Of a DNA stretch of 9,937 nt, positions 1-6,474 are shown in pieces (positions within the stretch are counted from its first letter, which is position 1; each line of letters opens with the position of its first letter). The position numbers were made by a program, and so were the translations under genes. Under the pieces are notes generated by a model. That model worked only from the letters and a program-made list of their open reading frames with translations, did not search any database and was not told the origin of the DNA. The DNA comes from Planctomycetota bacterium (GTDB lineage: Bacteria; Planctomycetota; UBA8108): contig JAKUSY010000079.1 of the NCBI GenBank assembly GCA_022451445.1, positions 1 to 9,937 on the forward strand, read 5' to 3'.

Positions 1-144
1 GTCGGAGGAGAGGGCGCCGGCGACCAGCTCGGCGCGGCCGTCGAGCTGCGCGGCGATCGAGTGAACGCGTCCGATGAACGATCCCTGTCCACCGCCTACG
101 AGTGCGAATCTCAGCTTCCTGTCGAGGCTTTCGTTAAGAGGCAT
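1..144 (-). CDS. Gfo/Idh/MocA family oxidoreductase (N-terminus only)
   Basis: The 48 N-terminal residues of an NAD(P)-dependent oxidoreductase; the rest lies off the left edge. Family members oxidise or reduce sugars, inositols and related polyols. Seen here: a short charged leader, then beta-strand RFALV running into a glycine-rich dinucleotide-binding loop GGGQGSFIG (residues 17-25) followed by RVH, and after one helix a second strand ELVAGALSSD. This is the first beta-alpha-beta unit of a Rossmann fold, and the GGGQGSFIG plus AGALSSD wording is typical of a subfamily I know to be common in planctomycetes. The ATG at 142-144 is supported by AGGAG at 150-154, five bases upstream. There is no signal peptide, so the protein is probably cytoplasmic. 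It is divergent from dinB across a 200-bp spacer. The substrate cannot be told from this fragment. Confidence 0.85.
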   Translation of the reverse strand, partial: MPLNESLDRKLRFALVGGGQGSFIGRVHSIAAQLDGRAELVAGALSSD

Positions 145-221
145 ATCTGCTCCTGGTTGGTTATTCGGGATCCTCGGCGGCATTTACGCCGGCCGGCCGG
201 TTCCGATTGTCCCGAGTATCC

Positions 222-249
222 TTGTTGTTTATCTTACCCTGCATAAAAT
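222..249 (+). promoter_or_regulatory. Possible sigma70-type promoter for dinB
   Basis: In the 200-bp divergent spacer (145-344) an AT-rich patch stands out from GC-rich surroundings. It holds TTGTTG (222-227), a 16-bp gap and TAAAAT (244-249), matching the -35 box at 3 of 6 and the -10 box at 5 of 6 positions. Transcription would start near 256 and leave a leader of about 90 nt before the dinB GTG. I found no clear inverted repeat resembling a known LexA box in the spacer. The spacer also holds a GC palindrome (CCGGCCGGCCGG, 189-200) of unknown meaning. The call rests on consensus matching alone. Confidence 0.33.
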
Positions 250-326
250 GCACTCCGGCCACGGAGCGCGGCCGCACAGTTTAGGGAAACAGCGCTTCGG
301 GTGTCCATCAAAAAAGGCGTATCGCG

Positions 327-332
327 AAGGAG
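327..332 (+). promoter_or_regulatory. Ribosome binding site deciding the GTG start of dinB
   Basis: AAGGAG lies 12 nt before the GTG at 345. The gap is longer than usual, but this is the only purine-rich motif near, and no better ATG, GTG or TTG occurs in frame just upstream. The next in-frame ATGs fall inside the conserved DMDAF catalytic motif and are too late. Confidence 0.55.
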
Positions 333-344
333 CGGTTCAGATCG

Positions 345-1592
345 GTGCCGGAATCCAGGCGAATCATTCTCCATGTAGACATGGATGCTTTCTATTGTTC
401 CGTTGAGGAGCTCGACAACCCCTCGCTGAAGGGCCGGCCGGTGGTGGTGGGAGGCACTCCCGAGGGCCGCGGGGTTGTCGCCACGGCGAACTACGCCGCC
501 CGCGAGTTCGGCGTTCGCAGCGCGATGCCGGCCGCCAGGGCCATACGGCTCTGTCCCCGGGCGGAGTTCCTGCGCCCTAGGCCGAAGCGGTATTCGGAGG
601 TGTCCCGCGAAGTTTTCTCGATCTTCGGAAAGTACACGCCGCTCGTTGAGCCGCTGTCGATCGATGAAGCCTTCCTCGACGTAACCGGGTCGAGGCTTCC
701 TGGCGTGCCTGCGAATGTCGATGAGGACGGCTACGGGGCAGGAGTGGCCATAGCCAGGGCGCTGCGGGAGAGAGTCGAGAAGGAGACGGGGGGGCTCACC
801 TGCTCGATAGGGGTCGCCTCCAATAAGTATCTTGCCAAGATCGCCAGTGACCTGCGCAAGCCCCGGGGAGTGGTGATCGTTCCCCTCGGCGCGGAGGAAG
901 AGTTCCTCGCGCCCCTGCCGATAGAGAAAATCTGGGGCGTGGGCCCGAAGAAGGCGGAGCGGCTGCGGGCGATTGGGATCGACCTCGTAGGTGACATGCA
1001 GCGGCTCGGCGTGGAGCCCCTGCAGCGGGCTCTCGGGGACGAGACGGGCGAGCATTTCTGGAGGCTCTGCCGGGGCGTGGATCATCGTCCCGTGGTCACC
1101 GAGCAGGAGGTGAAATCCATCAGCCAGGAGAAGACCTACGGGCAGTTCCTGGCGCCAGCGGACAGGGAGACGATAGAGAGGGAGCTCTTTCGAATGAGCG
1201 ACAAGGTCGCCGCGAGATTGCGCGCCAGGGAGCTCTGGGGACGCACGGTCCAGCTGAAGGCGCGGGATGAGAAATTCCACACGGTGACGCGCTCCGCCTC
1301 CCTCGATTCCCCGACCTGCCTGGTCGAGGAGATCTACCGGGCCGCGCTCGGGATGTTCGACGAGCGGGTGGATTTCGGAGACCTGCGAATTCGGCTGCTT
1401 GGTGTCGGGGTCAGCGGCTTGACGGGGGAGCCCCGGCGCCAGCTTGATTTCTTCGACTCGGGCCGCCTGCAGCAGGCCGAGAGCATGGCCGCCATCAGTG
1501 ATGCGGTTTGCCGGAAGATAGGCGACAAGGCGATCCTGCGCGCGAAGATGCTCGAGGGGGAAAAAGAAAAGAAGCCTCCGGGCTCCGATTGA
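345..1592 (+). CDS. dinB: DNA polymerase IV (Y-family translesion polymerase)
   Basis: Error-prone DNA polymerase that copies past damaged template bases and takes over from the replicative enzyme at the sliding clamp. The protein is 415 aa, slightly longer than E. coli Pol IV. Motif HVDMDAFYCSVEE (residues 10-22) supplies metal ligand D12 and the probable steric-gate residue Y17. SIDEAFLDV (105-113) supplies D107 and E108, completing the catalytic triad. GVGPKKAERL (198-207) is the helix-hairpin-helix of the thumb, and the region from about 245 to 358 matches the little finger, starting near SISQEKTYG. QLDFF (366-370) fits the beta-clamp-binding pentapeptide QL(S/D)LF with one conservative change. 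About 45 residues follow it, ending in a lysine-rich tail. Start is GTG (see the RBS entry). The gene stands alone on its strand. All residues needed for activity that I can check are present. Confidence 0.96.
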   Translation: MPESRRIILHVDMDAFYCSVEELDNPSLKGRPVVVGGTPEGRGVVATANYAAREFGVRSAMPAARAIRLCPRAEFLRPRPKRYSEVSREVFSIFGKYTPLVEPLSIDEAFLDVTGSRLPGVPANVDEDGYGAGVAIARALRERVEKETGGLTCSIGVASNKYLAKIASDLRKPRGVVIVPLGAEEEFLAPLPIEKIWGVGPKKAERLRAIGIDLVGDMQRLGVEPLQRALGDETGEHFWRLCRGVDHRPVVTEQEVKSISQEKTYGQFLAPADRETIERELFRMSDKVAARLRARELWGRTVQLKARDEKFHTVTRSASLDSPTCLVEEIYRAALGMFDERVDFGDLRIRLLGVGVSGLTGEPRRQLDFFDSGRLQQAESMAAISDAVCRKIGDKAILRAKMLEGEKEKKPPGSD

Positions 1593-1597
1593 CCCGG
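1561..1597 (-). terminator. Possible Rho-independent terminator of the EVE/DUF6807/propeller cluster
   Basis: Read on the minus strand just past the EVE stop codon, CCGGG (1597-1593) can pair with CCCGG (1582-1578) around a 10-nt loop. Four bases later comes a U-rich run, TTCTTTTCTTTTT (1573-1561). The stem is short but all G-C. The same bases on the plus strand encode the EKEKK/PPG tail of DinB, so the element would sit inside the dinB coding region. The lysine codons alone could explain the T-run, hence moderate confidence. Confidence 0.38.
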
Positions 1598-1603
1598 CCA
1601 GCC

Positions 1604-2011
1604 TCAGGAGCCGGCGGTCTTCAGCGCCTTATCCCATTCTTTTTTTGTTACGGGGCAGACGCTCAGGCGGGAGTTCTTCACCAGCGCCATCTGTGAGAGC
1701 ACCTTGTCAGCCTTGATGTCGGAGAGGTGCACCGGCTTCTTGAGGCGCTTGGCAGGCTTGATGTCAACGCAGACCCAGGCCTCGTCAGCGGTGGTTGGAT
1801 CCTGGTAGGCCTCCTTCGTGACCCGGGCGATGCCGACAATCTCCTTCGGCCCGACCGAATGGTAGATGAAGCAGAGGTCACCCTTCTTCATCTCCCGCAG
1901 ATTGTTGCGTGCCTGGTAATTTCTGACCCCATCCCAGAGGGTGCCCTTGTCACGGATGAGATCGTCCCAGCAGTAGTCGCCCGGTTCGGTTTTCAGCAGC
2001 CAGTAAGCCAT
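1604..2011 (-). CDS. EVE domain-containing protein
   Basis: A 135-aa single-domain protein of the EVE family (PF01878, PUA-like fold; relative of human thymocyte nuclear protein 1). Characterised members bind modified bases in DNA or RNA in an aromatic pocket; no catalytic activity is expected. Seen here: WLLKTEP (4-10), DYCWDDL (12-18), WDGVRNYQARNNLREMKKGD (26-45), EIVGIARV (57-64), DPTT (71-74), and the C-terminal block SRLSVCPVTKKEW (114-126). These run through the family from end to end at the usual length. The ATG is preceded by GGAGAGAG at a good distance. The gene starts 17 bp after the DUF6807 stop on the same strand, so read-through from that cluster is likely. It ends 11 bp from the dinB stop in a tail-to-tail arrangement. 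There is no signal peptide, so it is cytoplasmic, unlike the two exported proteins upstream. Its ligand here is unknown. Confidence 0.93.
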   Translation of the reverse strand: MAYWLLKTEPGDYCWDDLIRDKGTLWDGVRNYQARNNLREMKKGDLCFIYHSVGPKEIVGIARVTKEAYQDPTTADEAWVCVDIKPAKRLKKPVHLSDIKADKVLSQMALVKNSRLSVCPVTKKEWDKALKTAGS

Positions 2012-2028
2012 GGTTCACGCTCTCTCCA

Positions 2029-3270
2029 TCAATTTCCCACGGTGGATACGGTAACCTTCGCGGGCTCGATATAGTCCCAGTACTTTTTCTCGTAGCGTTC
2101 GACGGAAACATTCGAGTGCTTCTTCGTATCGACGATGAAGATACGGTAGCGCAGCTCGAGCTTTTCGCCTTTCTTCAGATCCTTTTCGAAGTAGGCTCCA
2201 AAACGCCCGTAGTTGCGGGTCGAGTAGACGGTCGGACGCGGGTTCTTCGGATGGTCCATGTGGGTAACGGCGTAGTTGTTCTCGCCATGCCGGAAGATAC
2301 CCGTAACCCACTCCGCCCCTTCCCAGACGTCGTTCTTGCCGCCGGTGGATTCCGTTGAGCGGACGTAGGTGGTCTTGTTGCCCTTGCCGGTCTGTGATTC
2401 CACCGCCCGGTATTGGAAGCCCGCGTGCTGGGGGTCGCCCTTCAGGCTGACGTCGCCGGAGACGGCCTCGAGGGTGATGACGAAATCAATCAGGGCCTGG
2501 CCATCGACCTGGCGCCAGGCCGTAACCCGGCGCCAGTCACGGACGGCCACCTTGTCCTCGGGATCGTACCAGCCGGTTTGCGAGAGGGTTCTGCCGAGCA
2601 CGGAGCCCAGCACCTGCGCCTGGGGGTCGTATTTTTCGTGCCGTACGGAGACTCCCTTGCAGTGCCAGAAATCCCACTGCTTGCCGCCGACGCGGGTCCT
2701 GCTGAAGCCGATGAAGAGGCCCCGGTGATGGGTATACTGTCCTCCTGCTCCCTTGGTGATGAAACCATCATCGTGGAATCCGTAGACGTGGTGGAAGGTC
2801 TTGTAGGTCTGGTGCAGGGAATCCTTGCTGGCCGGTTCGTAGGCCGTCATGTGTCTCAGCACAGGCCTCTTGCCGTAGAAAAGGTCCGAGAAACCCGCTT
2901 CCTCTTTGAAGTTGAAGGCCGGGGATGCTGTTTTGCCTCCCGCACGCAGGTGCAGCGTGTAGCTGGAGACCATGCCCGGATCGAGCTTCTTCTCGATCCA
3001 GTAGATCTCCAGTCCCTTCGTTGTTCCAGTCGTGACAACCTGGGCATTGATCGGTTTGGCGCCGCCGACGGGGGTAAGGATGGCCGAGAGCCCGTTGCCG
3101 CCGGGCGCGGTCCAGTTTGCGGGAAGCTCCTTGCCGGGGCGCAGCTCGATACTGGTCGGGGAATTTCTTCGAGCGATCCCGGCTGGATCGACGCTGATCT
3201 TGAATCGCAGATCGGCGGCGGGGCAGATGGCCGCCGCCAGCAGGAAGGTGAGGGTGCAGATGGTTCTCAT
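2029..3270 (-). CDS. Secreted DUF6807 (PmoA-like) family protein
   Basis: A 413-aa exported protein. The N-terminus MRTICTLTFLLAAAICPAAD is a Sec signal peptide, probably cut after CPA or CPAA; no good lipobox is present. Landmarks fit DUF6807 (PF14100), a family often labelled 'methane oxygenase PmoA' in databases although unrelated to the particulate methane monooxygenase subunit: RPVLRHMTAYEP (135-146), HHRGLFIGF (181-189), WDFWHCKG (199-206), QHAGFQYR (281-288), MDHPKNPRP (338-346), YGRFGAYF (354-361) and LRYRIFIV (373-380). The fold is expected to be beta-rich; biochemical function is not established. Planctomycetes carry many copies, often near sugar oxidoreductases and secreted degradative proteins. 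The ATG at 3268-3270 was chosen because the signal peptide starts there; the frame stays open upstream to 3714 only as an arginine-rich shadow of the propeller gene. It starts 89 bp after that gene and is probably co-transcribed with it. Confidence 0.82.
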   Translation of the reverse strand: MRTICTLTFLLAAAICPAADLRFKISVDPAGIARRNSPTSIELRPGKELPANWTAPGGNGLSAILTPVGGAKPINAQVVTTGTTKGLEIYWIEKKLDPGMVSSYTLHLRAGGKTASPAFNFKEEAGFSDLFYGKRPVLRHMTAYEPASKDSLHQTYKTFHHVYGFHDDGFITKGAGGQYTHHRGLFIGFSRTRVGGKQWDFWHCKGVSVRHEKYDPQAQVLGSVLGRTLSQTGWYDPEDKVAVRDWRRVTAWRQVDGQALIDFVITLEAVSGDVSLKGDPQHAGFQYRAVESQTGKGNKTTYVRSTESTGGKNDVWEGAEWVTGIFRHGENNYAVTHMDHPKNPRPTVYSTRNYGRFGAYFEKDLKKGEKLELRYRIFIVDTKKHSNVSVERYEKKYWDYIEPAKVTVSTVGN

Positions 3271-3359
3271 ATGCGAGGCGGTCCTGTTCGTGGTTGTTGG
3301 AATGTCCGGGAGAGTATAGCCGTGTGGTTCCTGGAGCCCGGCGCGCGCGGCCAAGAGGT

Positions 3360-6347
3360 TCAATCGGCAGTTTCGAGCGCCAGCGAGGCCTGGTTGAGAT
3401 AGCTGCATTTGCAGCCCGCGGAGGCATCGGGTACCAGCACGATTCCTCCCGCCGGTATCGCGTTGACCCAGCAGCCGAGCCTCAACCCGCCGTAGTTGTA
3501 GGTCTTCCTGGTGTCGAGGAGGTCGAAGTAGCCCATGGTGGCGGAGCGGAAGAGTATGAGGTTGCTCCCTCCCGCGAGGATTCCGCAGCCGTAGGAGCGC
3601 TTGAACTTGAACTCCCTGTCGACGCCGGTCTTGAGATCCCAGGCTCCGCCCTCGGCGTAGATGGTCTTGTCGTTGAGCATGGGGCGGGAGGAGTAGTCGA
3701 CCTTCCGGTCCCATACGCGGTAGCCATCGGTGGTATGGAATACCGCCATTCGTCCTCCGAGCTCCGAGGGGAGCCGGAAGCGGGTCGGCTGGTAGCCCAT
3801 CAGGAGGATGTTTTTTTCAGCGCTCAGGGCGAGCATGGTCCCGAAGACGTCCTTGGTTTTCTTCCAGTCCACCTTTCCTGTGGCAGCCTCGAGAGCCAGG
3901 ATAGCGCCACCGGGATGGGGAATGTCTTTTTCGCCTTTCTCCCTGCGATACTTGATCCTGTCGATGGCGGCTGTCTTCCTGTCGATGAGGTAGACCTTGC
4001 CGCCGCCGATGGCGATCGCGTTGTGGCGGATGGAATGCTCCGCATCGTATCGCCACAGGGTCTTGCCGCTTTCTCCATCGAGGGCGAAGAAGGTCTTCGA
4101 CTCCGTCAGCAGGTCCTGCATCTCTCCCTTGAGGTAGCGCCACTTGACGATGTGTTCAGGGTCGGCGATGGTGCCGTAGACGATCCCATCGACAGCCGCG
4201 AGGTAGCCCCAGAGCCCGGGCTTTCCATTGGCGGCGGCCGGGGTCTTGAACTCGCCGAGCTTGCGGCCGGTGGCGAGGTCGATTCTCAGGCAGGTCTGCT
4301 TCTGATGGATGTACACGCTGTCGCGGTTGGCGCAGAGATTGCTGCCGGTTCCCGCGGTTCCCATGAGGTGGTCCTGGTTGAAGGCCTTGAGGATTCCCGG
4401 CAGGGGGTATTCCCAGATCGTACGGCCGTTGTAGGCATCGGTGGCGCGGACCGCGTTGAGGCCCTCCACGACCAGGTAGCCCTTGTGGAAAAGCGGTGCC
4501 GGTCCCCTTCCATGCCGTTGGGGCACGGGGAGGTCCGCATCACGGAACCACAGCATGCGCAGCGGGCCCTTGACGATGGCGTCCTCTGAACAGCAGGTAT
4601 TGGCGGGATTGGAGTATTGATGCGTCCAGCTTCCTGCGCCGGCCAGGGCTCCCCGGCGCCGTATTTCGAGCGCTCCCTTTTTACCGGAGACAACGACTCC
4701 TCCCCATGGGCGGCTCAGACGCGTCACCTCCTCGGCGTTGATTTTCACGGGAGCGCCGGCAACGCCCCGCCCGGAGACGATCAGGTTGGCGAGGTATTTC
4801 GGGTAGTCGGTTTTTCCGAGGGATGCCTGGTGGACAACAACCCGGGTCCCGTACAGTCCGGCCTTATCGAGGCGGTCCCTGGCCTGTTTCACCAGGGCGG
4901 GATCCTCCTCGATGCAGTAGATCTTCAGGGCGCTCTGGCGGGCGAGCTCGAGGGCGAGGCTTCCATCCCCGCAGCCCAGGTCGAGGCAGTAGCCCTCCCG
5001 GATCCCTGATTTCTCGAGAATTTCATCCGCCGCGTCGGCGAAGTCCTCGATATGGCCTGGAAGGGCTCTCTTGCGGGCGGGCTTGGCAGCCTGGTCGCCG
5101 TTGTCTTTGCCGGAAAAACAGTAGATGAAGCCCTGGTCTGTGCTGACGTAGAGGCGTCCAGCCGCCGAGGAGAGGCCGTAGGCCGCGCCCTTTACCTTCG
5201 TCTTCCAGGTGACGCTCCTGTCGGCGGAGTCGATGAGAGCGATGTCTTCGCCTCCGGCGCTGACGATGGCCGAGCCCGAGCAGATCAGCTCCGTTCCGCC
5301 CGGCACTCCGGCGATATTCCAGAGGGGCGCGATGCCCGTAAACTTGATCGTTTTGCCCTTGCGGTCCTTCCTTGTTTTTTTCGCCCAGCGGTAAACGTGG
5401 ATGCCGCCCTTTGAGAAGCTGGCGAGGTTTTCACCGAGCCGCGCCGTGGGGCCTCCGATCTCCGCCTGGGCTACTCCGGTGGCAGCGTCGAAGAGCCGGC
5501 CGCTGTTGACGAAGTGGGTGCCGAGGCCGACGATCGAGGAGCCGCCGAGCTGTCCGTATTTCTGCAGGTGGAAATACTGGAGCTTTCCGTTGGTCCTGGT
5601 GAGAGCGGCGGGGACAGCGCGGCCGGTGGGAAGATAGACCCGGGGACCGTCCAGGACCAGGTGCCCCTGGGCGGAGACTCCGCGGGCGGCGTTCGCTCCT
5701 CCGTGGGGCTGGGGCAGGAACCGGAAGCCATCGGTATCTTTCAACCACGCGCGCTTACCGTCATCGAGGCGAAGGGCCTCGATGAATATCCCCTCGGTTG
5801 GCCAGATGCCCGCGGCCCAGTAGATGATCCCATCGGCGATGGCCGGTCCGCCCCGCGCCGGCCAGATCGAGGAGATGTTGTCGTTGCCGAGGATCCTTCT
5901 GCCGGTGGGCCCCCCTCTCTTTCGCCAGTGAAGCTTGCCGGATTTCGCGTCGAGACAGTAGAGGTGTCCGTCGTCGCTGACGCAGTAGACCTTGTCTTTC
6001 GAGCAGACGGGCGCCAGGCGGATCGGGCCGTCGGTAAAGTGACTCCAGCGTTCTTCGCCGGTGACGGCATCGAGCGCGTGGAGCTGGTGGTCGGCGGAGC
6101 TGCCGAAAAACAACAGGCCGCCGGAGATCACCGCGTGGAAGGCGCGGTCAAACTCCTGCCTGCCCGAGCTCGGCCAGGCGGAGTCCGGCACCTGCGAGCG
6201 GTAGGTCCACTGCAGCGAGAGCTTCCGGGGAAGCTCGTCGGAGGTATAGCCGCTTCGGGCCGGGTCGCCACGGTAGGTATTCCAGCCCTCGGCGCTGAGG
6301 AGACCAGGGCAGAGAAGCAGGAGCGGCAGAAGACAGCGAGTTTTCAT
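3360..6347 (-). CDS. Secreted PQQ-like beta-propeller protein with internal methyltransferase-like domain
   Basis: A 995-aa exported protein. Residues 1-19 form a Sec signal peptide with likely cleavage after LLSA. Residues about 20-413 and 570-995 carry repeated PQQ/BamB-type blades, seen as LDAVTGEERW, LDAKSGKLHW, TDAYNGRTIW, LDGESGKTLW and LEAATGKVDW, each with the A/D-x-x-(T/S)-G-x-x-x-W pattern. Between them lies a Rossmann-like methyltransferase domain (about 432-562): LDLGCGDGS (455-463) is the SAM-binding glycine loop, E480 in YCIEEDP is the ribose-binding acid, and EEVTRLSRPWGGVVVS (539-554) is the late strand region. Motif IV reads ANLIVS with Asn521 where Asp is usual, so catalysis is doubtful. 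The C-terminus has four spaced cysteines (921, 959, 979, 981) ending in CKCSYLNQASLAL, a signature I recall from planctomycete propeller proteins. GAGG lies six bases before the ATG. It probably leads a cluster with DUF6807 and EVE genes. Substrate and cofactor are unknown; PQQ itself need not be bound. Confidence 0.88.
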   Translation of the reverse strand: MKTRCLLPLLLLCPGLLSAEGWNTYRGDPARSGYTSDELPRKLSLQWTYRSQVPDSAWPSSGRQEFDRAFHAVISGGLLFFGSSADHQLHALDAVTGEERWSHFTDGPIRLAPVCSKDKVYCVSDDGHLYCLDAKSGKLHWRKRGGPTGRRILGNDNISSIWPARGGPAIADGIIYWAAGIWPTEGIFIEALRLDDGKRAWLKDTDGFRFLPQPHGGANAARGVSAQGHLVLDGPRVYLPTGRAVPAALTRTNGKLQYFHLQKYGQLGGSSIVGLGTHFVNSGRLFDAATGVAQAEIGGPTARLGENLASFSKGGIHVYRWAKKTRKDRKGKTIKFTGIAPLWNIAGVPGGTELICSGSAIVSAGGEDIALIDSADRSVTWKTKVKGAAYGLSSAAGRLYVSTDQGFIYCFSGKDNGDQAAKPARKRALPGHIEDFADAADEILEKSGIREGYCLDLGCGDGSLALELARQSALKIYCIEEDPALVKQARDRLDKAGLYGTRVVVHQASLGKTDYPKYLANLIVSGRGVAGAPVKINAEEVTRLSRPWGGVVVSGKKGALEIRRRGALAGAGSWTHQYSNPANTCCSEDAIVKGPLRMLWFRDADLPVPQRHGRGPAPLFHKGYLVVEGLNAVRATDAYNGRTIWEYPLPGILKAFNQDHLMGTAGTGSNLCANRDSVYIHQKQTCLRIDLATGRKLGEFKTPAAANGKPGLWGYLAAVDGIVYGTIADPEHIVKWRYLKGEMQDLLTESKTFFALDGESGKTLWRYDAEHSIRHNAIAIGGGKVYLIDRKTAAIDRIKYRREKGEKDIPHPGGAILALEAATGKVDWKKTKDVFGTMLALSAEKNILLMGYQPTRFRLPSELGGRMAVFHTTDGYRVWDRKVDYSSRPMLNDKTIYAEGGAWDLKTGVDREFKFKRSYGCGILAGGSNLILFRSATMGYFDLLDTRKTYNYGGLRLGCWVNAIPAGGIVLVPDASAGCKCSYLNQASLALETAD

Positions 6348-6474
6348 CTGTAGCCTCGTTGGTTCGAAATGCGGTTTTCCGAGCTTTCAGATCTCCACAC
6401 CATATTGAAGCATCAGGGCCCTTAGTGAAAGGTCCGGCTGCGAGGAATCGGGAACCCGGCGGGTGGACGCGGCC

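Noticed and set aside
188..200. GC palindrome (GGCCGG repeats) in the oxidoreductase-dinB spacer
   Set aside because: Short and made only of G and C; GGCCGG occurs several times in this GC-rich window, so an operator cannot be argued.
234..1280. A 348-codon open frame on the minus strand opposite dinB
   Set aside because: It lies antisense to a complete, motif-rich DinB, is rich in Arg/Pro/Leu with no recognisable domain, and would overlap the divergent spacer. Long antisense frames are expected at this GC.
1613..1646. GGCG/CGCC stem followed by a T-run as a dinB terminator on the plus strand
   Set aside because: The stem is only 4 bp and the T-run starts 11 nt after it; the T-run is explained by the AAAAAA lysine codons of the EVE gene on the other strand.
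3271..3714. N-terminal extension of the DUF6807 frame to a start at 3714
   Set aside because: The extra 148 residues are Arg/Leu/Gln-rich shadow of the propeller gene and would bury the signal peptide. The ATG at 3270 starts the signal peptide directly.
2413..4589. Two long plus-strand open frames (2413-3402 and 3294-4589) opposite DUF6807 and the propeller gene
   Set aside because: Both mirror real minus-strand genes that have signal peptides and family motifs. The translations look like reverse-complement composition (Gly/Val/Glu-rich repeats) and lack motifs or a good ribosome binding site.
5514..6353. A 279-codon plus-strand frame opposite the N-terminal half of the propeller gene
   Set aside because: Antisense shadow with no motif, ending just beyond the start of the real gene.
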